NCBI GenBank assembly: GCA_032433765.1
Contig: JAVIAB010000059.1
Span: 55,947,103-56,011,102, forward strand
From: Megaustenia siamemsis
Lineage: Eukaryota > Mollusca > Gastropoda > Stylommatophora > Ariophantidae
Direction of reading: 5' to 3'
Length of the DNA stretch: 64,000 bases
This document shows positions 1-9,497 of this stretch, in pieces; the first letter of the stretch is position 1; each line of letters starts with the position of its first letter. Below the pieces are notes generated by a model. The model saw only the letters and a list, made by a program, of their open reading frames with translations. It searched no databases and was not told the DNA's origin. A program made the translations under genes and the position numbers.

Positions 1-256
1 CAAATTTAAGGCATTTTGGTCAAACCATATATTTGGAGGAATTACCGCTTCATATGAGTGAGCACCCACGGACTTGTCATCTTGAACGTAATGCGCGCCA
101 ATTTCCCTGTTTTAAGCACTAAAAAACACATAAAACGCGTCATAGTTATAATTTTATATCCGGTGCATCCCATTTCCTGTCGTTTTGTTGTGATTTATGT
201 GCAACGGCGTATCCTAATTATTGGGTAATTTCGTTAAATTTGTGATCTGTTAGTCA
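1..256. other. Outer end of arm, upstream of transposase
   Basis: AT-rich non-coding sequence 5' of the transposase, expected to hold the terminal inverted repeat and promoter of the host transposon. I could not find a convincing matching terminus at the other side of the transposase. The short shared word TGGAGGAATTA occurs here at 35-45 and in opposite orientation at about 4731-4741, but 11 bp is too little to call an element end. Confidence 0.4.
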
Positions 257-1533
257 ATGGGTATAAAAGTAAAGTTCCTTACATTGCAATCAGTGGCAAT
301 AAAGGTGTATAAATATTTTTGCATAAAAGCTAAGCGTGGAAAACTGTATCGAAGCATCTCAAAGCCAGAAAAGAGAACTATTCACGCATTGGGTATAAGC
401 AAACGCTTTTTCAAACAAGTGCTTAAAGCTAACGGAGTGTCCAGTTCAATCAAGACTAGGACGCTAGGAAGAAAGAAAGTAGTAGATAGTTTTGACAAGG
501 AAGTGATTAGAAGAGCAATTTGTAAAATGTTCGATTCCAAAGAAACTGTGACTTTAAGAAAACTGAAAATTCGACTGAGAGCAGAAAATGACATTGTTGT
601 GTCGAAAACAACATTATGGAGAACTGTTAGAAGCATCGGTTTTACGTTTAGAAAGTACGATAGTGGTAGAAATGTCATCTGCGAGAAGCCGCACTTAGTT
701 TCTATGAGGAGTAAATATTTACGTGAAGTACGGGAAATACGTAACCAAGGTTATGATATTGTATTTCTAGATGAATCTTGGATAAATTCTCACCACACAA
801 GTGCAAAGGAATGGCAGTTATCAGATGGAAGTATTAAAAGATGTGTACCCACTGGAAAAGGACAGCGTATTATAATGGCACATGCAGGCAGCCGAAAAGA
901 AGGGTTGGTGAAAAATGCAGAACTTATATTCACCTCTAATTATACTGACAACAGGGACTATCACACCGAGATGAATGGCCATATATTTAGAGAGTGGATT
1001 GAAAATACTCTTCTTCCAATTCTAGACAGACCATCCTGTCTGGTAATGGACAACGCGTCGTACCACAACGCTGTGGCAGAAGAAGACAAAATTCCTACAT
1101 CTACCAGTACAAAAGATGTTATAAAGATTTGGCTAAGAAAGGAAGGAATTCCATTTAACGAGGGATTTTTGAAACCTGAATTACTGTCACTTGTTAAGAA
1201 ATCGCAAAAGACCAAAGTATTCCAAATAGACAAAATCATTCAACAGCATGGTCATACGAGCTTGAGACTACCCCCTTATCATCCACAATTAAACCCCATT
1301 GAACTCGTTTGGGCAAAAATTAAAGGGCAGGTGGCAGCTGAGAATACAAGTTTTAAACTATGCGATATAAAGGACTGACATATGCTGCTCTATCACAGAT
1401 TGACAAAGATTTTTGGTGCAAATGTGAAGATCATGTCTTAAAAGAAGAAAATGACTATTGGAAAAAAGATGGACTATCGTTCGTTCAGCCCAGATTAGTA
1501 ATCAATATGTTAGACTCCTCTGATTCAGAATAA
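257..1533 (+). pseudogene. IS630/Tc1/mariner-type DDE transposase, left copy (one frameshift)
   Basis: Cut-and-paste transposase, expected to bind the terminal repeats and join ends at TA targets. The uninterrupted frame gives 373 residues from the ATG at 257. The N-terminal 130 residues look like paired helix-turn-helix DNA-binding domains. The DDE_3-type catalytic core follows: D172 in FLDESW, D265 in VMDNASYH, and E349 in PQLNPIELVW. The spacing between the last two acidic residues is 83, far longer than the 34-41 of ordinary Tc1/mariner families. The frame breaks at about 1365-1370, where this copy has three A and the right arm has four. Across that base the coding continues with a tail containing EENDYWKKD to a stop at 1531-1533, for about 425 aa. 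I recall a described DD82E group (Sailor) that may match, but this is unverified. Confidence 0.85.
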
Positions 1534-1593
1534 ATGAAATAATAATGGACGTTTTTATATGTCCGCGTGATCAATCTTTAGCTAAAGTTGATA
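1534..1593. other. Short 3' flank of transposase with palindrome and LINE target site
   Basis: Contains the perfect 12-bp palindrome CTTTAGCTAAAG (about 1576-1587). It overlaps the 11-bp word TAAAGTTGATA at 1583-1593, which recurs at 4768-4778 on the other side of LINE-A and is read as its target-site duplication. Confidence 0.6.
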
Positions 1594-1691
1594 TCTATCT
1601 ATCTATTGACCTTTCGAGCCGTAACCGGCCCATAGGGCGTAGACCAAGATACACCTTCTCCTATATGAATTTTTGTTCTAGCAGTTTTCTT

Positions 1692-3551
1692 TTAAAGATA
1701 TTTTATTAAATCTCGCCATCTGTCTCTGTTCTGTGCAAGCAGTTCTATCTCATTGAGGGAGCCGATTCCTGCTGCTCTTGCCTCTCTCATCAATGTTCTT
1801 CTCAGTGTCTCCCTGGGTCTTCCTCTTTTTCTTTTACCTGTTGTTTCCCATATGAGGGCTTGCTTTGCTATTCGATTATTATCTCTTCTCATCACATGTC
1901 CAACGTATGACCATCGTCTTTTCTTTATTACTGAAGATATTAGTGGTTGATTGGCGATTTCTCTAATTTCCTCGTTTGTTTTGAATTCGTTCCATTCTAT
2001 ACCAAGTATTTTCCTTAGACATTTATTTTCGAATGCGTTCAACTTTGTTTCTATATCTCTTGTTGTTTTCCAGCTTTCACACGCATACGTAAGGGTTGAT
2101 AGTACATTTGATTTGAATAGCCTAAGTTTTGTGTTTGTGCTAATGAGTTTTGATTTCCACAACTTTTCAAGGCTTCTGAAAGACATTGCTGCTTTAGCCA
2201 GTCTGATTCTAATTTCTTTGCTCGTATCCCCTTCTCGATCAATGTGACTTCCAAGATAGATAAAGTGATCGATCTCTTCTACTGGTTTGTTTTCCATGTA
2301 TATTTTGTCACTTGTTGGAATTAAACTTTTCATGACTTTAGTCTTTTCATGATTGACCTCAAGCCCAATTTTGCTGGCTATTGATGATAGTTCATTTGTG
2401 TTTTCCTGCATCGTTTTTATCTGACTGCTGATGAGAACTATGTCATCAGCAAAGTCGAGGTCCTCCAAATGGTCTCCTTGTATCCATTCGATGCCTTTAT
2501 TACCAGTGCAGCATTTCTTCATTATGAAGTCCATAACAATTCCAAATAACAAGGGCGATAAAATACATCCTTGTTTAACCCCAGTTTCTATTGGGAAACA
2601 TTCGCTCAGTCCTTCCTCTGTTCGAACTGCACATGTGTAACCATCATACATGTCTTTGATAATATTTATGATTTTTGATGGTAAACCATATTGCTTCAGA
2701 ATTTTCCACAAAGAATCTCTATGAATACTATCAAATGCTTTTTTGAAGTCGATGAAGTTAAGTACAAAAAGTTTTTGCTTTTCAATATGTTCCTCCAATA
2801 TAAGTCGTAGAGTGAAAATGTGGTCAAGACAGCTTCTCCCTTTTCTAAACCCAGCCTGTTCTTCACGCATTACTGTATCTATTGAATCCTTTATTCTATT
2901 TAGGATGATTTTACAGAATAACTTTGAGGCAACTGACAAAAGTGTCACGCCTCTCCAGTTGTTACAATCTCTAAGATTGCCCTTTTTTGGGATCTTAACA
3001 ATGATTCCTTTTTTCCATTTATGAGGCGTCTTCTCTGTTTTCCAAATGATGTTGAACATTTTTTGGAGATGTATTAAATTATGGCTATCAATTGCCTTGA
3101 GGATCTCAGCTGTTAACTTATCCTCTCCAGCAGCCTTGTTATTGGTCATTAGCTTTAAGGTGGTTTCTATTTCACTCAAGGTGAAGTCATCTAAATTTAC
3201 ATCTAATTCTGCTGCTGGTGTTTCAGCTTCAAAATCTATTAAACTGTGAGGTAGTGGACGGTTAAGAATTTCTTTGAAGTGTTCTGCCCAACGGGCTTTT
3301 ATGTCTGCGCTTGTTGTTAGCATTAATCCAGATTTGTCTAGAATTGGTGTTCCACTGGATGTATAGGTGTTTGTCAGCATCTTTTGTACTGTATAGAGAG
3401 TTCTGCTGTCTCCTGTAATTGCAGCTGTCTCTGCTTTCTCTGCCAAGTTGTCTATATAAGCTCTTGTATCTCTTCTTGCCGAACTTTTCACTTTGTTGTC
3501 TAATTCTTTGTATGTTGCTTTTGCCAGAACCTTTCTCAAGATCTGTCTTTA
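1692..3551 (-). CDS. LINE-A reverse transcriptase region, left copy (open)
   Basis: Open for about 615 codons. It carries the RT blocks in order: [48 protein letters not shown] (first catalytic Asp), [13 protein letters not shown], the catalytic FADD box in [11 protein letters not shown], and [12 protein letters not shown]-terminal region with [12 protein letters not shown] and [14 protein letters not shown] follows. It lies in a different frame from the endonuclease upstream; a frame change near 3552 is shared with the other arm. Here the RT itself is uninterrupted, whereas the right-arm copy has two breaks. It would copy the element RNA at a nicked target site. Confidence 0.85.
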
Positions 3552-4634
3552 CATTAGTCACGGCTCTCTTTGCTTCTCTTCTTTCTTTGATGTATTTCCA
3601 TGTGGTGTCTGAGATCCAAGCTCGTTTTTCCATTTTCTTCAGTCCGGCACTTGCTTCTGCTGCTGTCATTAGTATTTTGCTCTGTGAGTCCCACATTTCA
3701 TTGATATCTAAGTCTATTTCACCGAGTGCTGAATAACAATTACTTAGCTCTATGTTAAACTTTTCCTTTATGGCTTCATCTTTCAGTTTATGACTATCAA
3801 TTTTATGTGTAATTGACCTCTTCTGTTGGTTTCTAAATTTTAATCTTATTTTCCCAATGCACAGGTTGTGGTCACTATTAACATCAGCACCTCTGTAAGC
3901 TCTTACATCTATTAATGATGATCTGAATTGTTGTTTAATACATAGGTGGTCAATTTGATTTGATGTTCTATCGTCAGGAGATATCCATGTTGTTTTGTGA
4001 ATATTTTTGTGTGGAAATAATGTCCCACCTATAACTAAATTTCTATTAAACATAATTCTATTAATCTTTCTCCATTCTGACTTGTTGTATTACAGCCTTC
4101 TCTCCCCATCACATGTTCCACTCCTGCGTTATCTTGTCCTACTTTGGCGTTGAAGTCTCCCATTACAATTAAAAGATCGTGTTTTGGTATTTTGTTTATA
4201 AGTTGTTGCAGTTGGTTATAAAAAACGTCCTTAACTTCATCATCAGCTTCGTTAGTAGGCGCATAACATTGAATAATTGAAAGTCTTCCATGTTTTGTTT
4301 TGTATCGTGTTCGTATCAGACGGCTATTTACCGGTTCCCATTCTAATAAACTTCTTGCAGCTTTGTCTGTCATCATTATGCCTACTCCTTCACGGTGTTT
4401 TCCATCTTCCCTTCCAGAAAAAACTACTATTTTATTATCAATAGATCTCCTACCTGTTCCAAGCCAGCGCATTTCGCTTAATCCTAAAATATCTAGATCG
4501 TATCTGTCCATCTCGCTCGCGACCTGTGCATGTTTCGTCGGAGCGGCCATTGTTCGCACATTCCAGAATCCTATTTTTGTTGTTGTTTTGGGGCCGAAAA
4601 AACTATCATTATTATCTACTGCTAATTTACACAT
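3552..4634 (-). pseudogene. LINE-A APE-type endonuclease and linker, left copy (frameshifted)
   Basis: Encodes the target-nicking endonuclease of the exonuclease-endonuclease-phosphatase fold. Catalytic signatures are present: WNVRT, LSEMRW, CYAPTN, MGDFNAKVG, NQIDH and NSDHNL. The copy is split by one missing A near 4045 (three versus four A in the right arm) between LIELCLIE and NLVIGG. The right-arm copy is open across this point. Both frames end in the same linker, where the reading frame must change to continue into the RT. Confidence 0.85.
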
Positions 4635-4778
4635 TCTGTATCAGGTCTACGTTTCATTAACAACATCGTTTTTACGAAAGCGGCTTGTTAAACCTCTGAT
4701 CAACGGTTCAATACCAAGCCGGAGAAAAATAATTCCTCCATTTTGGAAACAATCCGGAAATTGTTGATAAAGTTGATA

Positions 4779-5467
4779 ACGTTTTGAAAATGTAAAGATT
4801 CTTGATATGTGTACTGCAGGCATGCAAAGAAACTAAATCACTTTCATATGTCTTGTTTACGTAAAATAATGAAAGTCACATGGAAAGACATAAAATGAAC
4901 AATGTAGCTCTTTACAGTGAAGAGGATCCCGTGCTTACATCGGACTCTTTAGTCACATGCGTACCCATAAACAATAACTTTGCTTGATATGTCATGCTCG
5001 TTATCGCTCGCAACGGATAATTAATTTTTTTAAATGTATTCTTTGTTGTATATTGTTTAAATAGTTTTCATTAATGGAACTGTTTATACGCTGATTTGTT
5101 TTAGACCGTCTGTAAAGGCTATAACATTGACATTCTCATAGTATTTTAAAGAAAGTAAACAATAGAAAGTAAACAGTTGATAAACGCCTCCAACTTTCAA
5201 GTTGTGTAGAGACGCCTATGTCGAGAAGCTGATTTCCATTAATGTACGGTAAATTATTTCTCCAGGAGCAAAAAGATCCGTAAATTCACTGAGATCAAAG
5301 GAAAGTGCTGCTTCATGATGAAGCATACTTCCTACATCATTACATTTTGTGAAATCGGTGGGACCTTGGAAAAACAAGGCCAGATGCAAAAAATCAAGTT
5401 TGTAAGTGCAGGGAAAGAGGAGATATTTCATGTTAATCGTGAACATTTAGATTTGAAACGACCAATA
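4779..5467. other. Inner part of left arm, host transposon 3' region
   Basis: AT-rich sequence between the LINE target site and the inner end of the arm. A short minus-strand frame (5216-5446) corresponds to the 103-aa frame at 7311-7622 in the right arm, again differing by one T in a run. I do not recognise the protein. The region may be the untranslated end of the transposon that carried LINE-A. Confidence 0.5.
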
Positions 5468-5580
5468 GTAAGTATTTATACATCTTTATTTTGAGGGTAG
5501 TAAGTATTTATACATCTTTATTTTGAGGGTAGTAAGTATTTATACATCTTTATTTTGAGGGTAGTAAGTATTTATTTATG
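5468..5580. repeat. 28-bp minisatellite, first block
   Basis: Three to four head-to-tail copies of a unit containing TATTTATACATCTTTATTTT followed by GAGGGTA. The block begins exactly at the inner end of the left arm. Confidence 0.9.
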
Positions 5581-5706
5581 CCATAGATTTTATAAGTGGT
5601 GATCTCTGCAATATGTGCCATTTTGGCATGCAAGGTTTCTGCTTTTGAGATTATGGTTCTGCCCTATGTGCCGTCTTCGGCTCGAAAGGACAATAGATAG
5701 ATAGAT
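5581..5706 (+). mobile_element. 3' end fragment of a LINE-A-like element
   Basis: The stretch with CTATGTGCCGTC and GGCTCGAAAGGACAATAG and its ATAG repeats resembles the LINE-A 3' end (GGCTCGAAAGGTCAATAG plus ATAG tail at about 11137-11163). It lies inside the minisatellite. Confidence 0.6.
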
Positions 5707-6605
5707 AGAAGTATTTATACATCTTTATATTGAGGGTATTAAGTATCTAATATTTATTTTGAGGGTAGTAAGTATTTATACATCTTTTTGAGGTTATTTT
5801 GTATTTATACATATTTATTTTGAGGGAAATAGGTATTTATACATTTTTTTATTGAAGGTGTTAGGTATTTATACATCTTTATATTGAGTGTATTATTTAT
5901 TTATACATGTTTATATTGAGAATATTTGGTATTTATACATGTTTATATTGAGGGTATTTGGTAATTTATACATGTTATATTGAGGGTATTATGTATTTAT
6001 ACATGTTTATATTGAGGGTATTAGGTATTTATACATGTTTATATTGAGGGTATTTGGTATTTATACATGTTTATATTGAGGGTATTTGGTAATTTATACA
6101 TGTTTATATTGAAGGTATTTGGTAATTTATACATCTTTACATTGAGGGTATTTGGTAATTTATACATGTTTATATTGAGGGTATTTGGTATTTATACATG
6201 TTTATATTGAGGGTATTTAGGCATTTATACATCTTTATATTAAGGGTATTATGTATTTATACATGTTTATATTGAGGGTATTTAGGTATTTATACATCTT
6301 TATATTGAGGGTATTAGGTATTTATACATGTTTATATTGAGGGTATTAGGTATTTATACGTGTATATATTGAGGGTATTTAGGTATTTATACATCTTTAT
6401 ATTGAGGGTATTTAGGTATTTATACATCTTTATATTGAGGGTATTAGGTATTTATACATGTTTATATTAAGGGTATTTAAGTATTTATACATCTTTATAT
6501 TGAGGGTATTAGGTATTTATACATGTTTATATTGAGGGTATTAGGTATTTATACATGTTTATATTGAGGGTATTTAGGTATTTATACATGTTTATTTTGA
6601 GAGAA
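5707..6605. repeat. 27-28 bp minisatellite, main array
   Basis: About 33 degenerate copies of a unit with GTATTTATACATGTTTATAT and TGAGGGTATTAG, with small length variants. No coding role is visible. It fills half of the spacer between the inverted arms. Confidence 0.95.
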
Positions 6606-6617
6606 TATAATGGAATG

Positions 6618-6852
6618 GTTACTACGGACAAGGGGTAGGGTTCGATCCCAACCGACGGCTCCGGGTTCACCCAGCCTTAAATGGGTACCGGATTTTTTAT
6701 GGGAAAGTAAAAGCAGCACGGGCGTAATACCGACCACATTACCCCAAAATCATGTGCTGAAGGTCTGTAAAATATAGGGTCACTAACACCATATTTCCCT
6801 ATACGCCACTCGGCGTGACGGGGGGTACTTTACTTTTTTTTTTTTTTTAATA
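6618..6852 (+). mobile_element. SINE-1 copy, head truncated
   Basis: Matches the full SINE-1 copies at 35218 and 48799 from about ACTACGGACAAGGGGTAGGG onward. It includes the box B-like GGTTCGATCCC, the central GGGTACCGGATTTTT, and the end GACGGGGGGTACTTTACTTT followed by a T-run. The 5' part of the tRNA head is missing. Confidence 0.85.
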
Positions 6853-6939
6853 ATGGAATGGTGTATCAACTACTGGTAAGTTAACAATAAATTTAAAATT
6901 CTGACTCGCAACAAAATGAATATTTATCGAACACAAATG

Positions 6940-7289
6940 TCATAATAGTAGTAACAATAACAGTAGCATGAGTGGTATGAGTAAACTACTAACAGCAGTG
7001 TTGGTAGTAGTATTAGTAGTAGTGGTAGTAGTACTGGTGTAGTAGCAGTAGCAGATGTGGTTGTAGTAATAGTAGCAGCAGCTGTAATGGTATTAATAGC
7101 AATAGTAGTAGTAGCAGTAGCAGTAATAGTAGCAGTAGTAGTAATAGTAATAATAGCAATATTAGTTAATAGTACTGGTACTACTAGTAGTAGATGCAGT
7201 AGTAATTGCAATAGTAGTACTTGTACTAGTAATAGTAGTTGCAGCAGTAGTAGTAGTTGTAGTACAAGTTGTAGTAGTAGTTGCAGTAT
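6940..7289. repeat. GTA-rich imperfect trinucleotide tract
   Basis: Degenerate (GTA/ATA)n that directly abuts the inner end of the right arm at 7290. Frames through it translate to serine, valine or isoleucine runs and are not genes. Confidence 0.9.
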
Positions 7290-7290
7290 T

Positions 7291-7979
7291 ATTGGTCGTT
7301 TCAAATCTAAATGTTCACGATTAACATGAAATATCTCCTCTTTCCCTGCACTTACAAACTTGATTTTTTGCATCTGGCCTTGTTTTTCCAAGGTCCCACC
7401 GATTTCACAAAATGTAATGATGTAGGAAGTATGCTTCATCATGAAGCAGCACTTTCCTTTGATCTCAGTGAATTTACGGATCTTTTTGCTCCTGGAGAAA
7501 ATAATTTACCGTACATTAATGGAAATCAGCTTCTCGACATAGGCGTCTCTACACAACTTGAAAGTTGGAGGCGTTTATCAACTGTTTACTTTCTATTGTT
7601 TACTTTCTTTAAAATACTATGAGAATGTCAATGTTATAGCCTTTACAGACGGTCTAAAACAAATCAGCGTATAAACAGTTCCATTAATGAAAACTATTTA
7701 AACAATATACAACAAAGAATACATTTAAAAAAATTAATTATCCGTTGCGAGCGATAACGAGCATGACATATCAAGCAAAGTTATTGTTTATGGGTACGCA
7801 TGTGACTAAAGAGTCCGATGTAAGCACGGGATCCTCTTCACTGTAAAGAGCTACATTGTTCATTTTATGTCTTTCCATGTGACTTTCATTATTTTACGTA
7901 AACAAGACATATGAAAGTGATTTAGTTTCTTTGCATGCCTGCAGTACACATATCAAGAATCTTTACATTTTCAAAACGT
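7291..7979. other. Inner part of right arm
   Basis: Mirror of 4779-5467. It holds a plus-strand frame of 103 codons (7311-7622) with the stretch TDFTKCNDVGSMLHHEAALS. I do not recognise it and find no support for a functional gene other than that it stays open. It may be part of the transposon carrying LINE-A. Confidence 0.45.
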
Positions 7980-8123
7980 TATCAACTTTATCAACAATTT
8001 CCGGATTGTTTCCAAAATGGAGGAATTATTTTTCTCCGGCTTGGTATTGAACCGTTGATCAGAGGTTTAACAAGCCGCTATCGTAAAAACGATGTTGTTA
8101 ATGAAACGTAGACCTGATACAGA

Positions 8124-9497
8124 ATGTGTAAATTAGCAGTAGATAATAATGATAGTTTTTTCGGCCCCAAAACAACAACAAAAATAGGATTCTGGAATGT
8201 GCGAACAATGGCCGCTCCGACGAAACATGCACAGGTCGCGAGCGAGATGGACAGATACGATCTAGATATTTTAGGATTAAGCGAAATGCGCTGGCTTGGA
8301 ACAGGTAGGAGATCTATTGATAATAAAATAGTAGTTTTTTCTGGAAGGGAAGATGGAAAACACCGTGAAGGAGTAGGCATAATGATGACAGACAAAGCTG
8401 CAAGAAGTTTATTAGAATGGGAACCGGTAAATAGCCGTCTGATACGAACACGATACAAAACAAAACATGGAAGACTTTCAATTATTCAATGTTATGCGCC
8501 TACTAACGAAGCTGATGATGAAGTTAAGGACGTTTTTTATAACCAACTGCAACAACTTATAAACAAAATACCAAAACACGATCTTTTAATTGTAATGGGA
8601 GACTTCAACGCCAAAGTAGGACAAGATAACGCAGGAGTGGAACATGTGATGGGGAGAGAAGGCTGTAATACAACAAGTCAGAATGGAGAAAGATTAATAG
8701 AATTATGTTTAATAGAAAATTTAGTTATAGGTGGGACATTATTTCCACACAAAAATATTCACAAAACAACATGGATATCTCCTGACGATAGAACATCAAA
8801 TCAAATTGACCACCTATGTATTAAACAACAATTCAGATCATCATTAATAGATGTAAGAGCTTACAGAGGTGCTGATGTTAATAGTGACCACAACCTGTGC
8901 ATTGGGAAAATAAGATTAAAATTTAGAAACCAACAGAAGAGGTCAATTACACATAAAATTGATAGTCATAAACTGAAAGATGAAGCCATAAAGGAAAAGT
9001 TTAACATAGAGCTAAGTAATTGTTATTCAGCACTCGGTGAAATAGACTTAGATATCAATGAAATGTGGGACTCACAGAGCAAAATACTAATGACAGCAGC
9101 AGAAGCAAGTGCCGGACTGAAGAAAATGGAAAAACGAGCTTGGATCTCAGACACCACATGGAAATACATCAAAGAAAGAAGAGAAGCAAAGAGAGCCGTG
9201 ACTAATGTAAAGACAGATCTTGAGAAAGGTTCTGGCAAAAGCAACATACAAAGAATTAGACAACAAAGTGAAAAGTTCGGCAAGAAGAGATACAAGAGCT
9301 TATATAGACAACTTGGCAGAGAAAGCAGAGACAGCTGCAATTACAGGAGACAGCAGAACTCTCTATACAGTACAAAAGATGCTGACAAACACCTATACAT
9401 CCAGTGGAACACCAATTCTAGACAAATCTGGATTAATGCTAACAACAAGCGCAGACATAAAAGCCCGTTGGGCAGAACACTTCAAAGAAATTCTTAA
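8124..9497 (+). CDS. LINE-A APE-type endonuclease plus linker, right copy (open)
   Basis: 457 codons from the ATG at 8124. The full endonuclease set is intact: WNVRT, LSEMRWLGTGRR, IIQCYAPTN, VMGDFNAKVG, NQIDHLC and VNSDHNLC. A linker toward the RT follows, ending in a frame that reads into nonsense before the stop at 9497. The useful reading frame switches to the RT frame near 9205, in or near an A-run (GTAAAGACAG). One A fewer there would fuse endonuclease and RT into a single polyprotein. The same shift is present in the left arm. Confidence 0.85.
   Translation: MCKLAVDNNDSFFGPKTTTKIGFWNVRTMAAPTKHAQVASEMDRYDLDILGLSEMRWLGTGRRSIDNKIVVFSGREDGKHREGVGIMMTDKAARSLLEWEPVNSRLIRTRYKTKHGRLSIIQCYAPTNEADDEVKDVFYNQLQQLINKIPKHDLLIVMGDFNAKVGQDNAGVEHVMGREGCNTTSQNGERLIELCLIENLVIGGTLFPHKNIHKTTWISPDDRTSNQIDHLCIKQQFRSSLIDVRAYRGADVNSDHNLCIGKIRLKFRNQQKRSITHKIDSHKLKDEAIKEKFNIELSNCYSALGEIDLDINEMWDSQSKILMTAAEASAGLKKMEKRAWISDTTWKYIKERREAKRAVTNVKTDLEKGSGKSNIQRIRQQSEKFGKKRYKSLYRQLGRESRDSCNYRRQQNSLYSTKDADKHLYIQWNTNSRQIWINANNKRRHKSPLGRTLQRNS

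Larger units (their letters stand above)
1594..4767 (-). mobile_element. LINE-A, full-length non-LTR retrotransposon, left copy
   Basis: A 3174-bp element without long terminal repeats, inserted in the transposon 3' region. The duplication TAAAGTTGATA flanks it at 1583-1593 and 4768-4778. The 3' end (low coordinates) finishes in a short ATAG repeat tail, as in RTE-type LINEs that lack poly(A). It encodes an APE-type endonuclease and a reverse transcriptase, with no gag-like first ORF. Length and organisation fit the RTE group, but the clade is inferred. Confidence 0.85.
1..5467. repeat. Left arm of giant inverted repeat
   Basis: The sequence from position 1 to 5467 reappears in reverse complement at 7290-12752. 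The inner junction is sharp: position 5467 still pairs with 7290, and 5468 does not pair with 7289. The outer limit cannot be fixed, because position 1 already pairs with 12752 and the arm may continue to the left of the window. The arm holds an inward-facing transposase gene (257-1533), an outward-facing LINE (1594-4767) and an inner tail (4779-5467). Confidence 0.95.

Noticed and set aside
1692..3539. Viral or LTR-retroelement polymerase
   Set aside because: The endonuclease is APE-type, there is no integrase, protease, RNase H or LTR, and the target duplication and ATAG tail fit a non-LTR element.
1..4778. Terminal inverted repeat of the host transposon based on TGGAGGAATTA at 35-45 and 4731-4741
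   Set aside because: Only 11 bp match, and the inner copy falls within LINE-A as bounded by its target duplication.
6940..7289. Poly-serine/valine/threonine coding regions
   Set aside because: They arise from the GTA trinucleotide tract. The same happens at 13021-13257 and 42691-43140.
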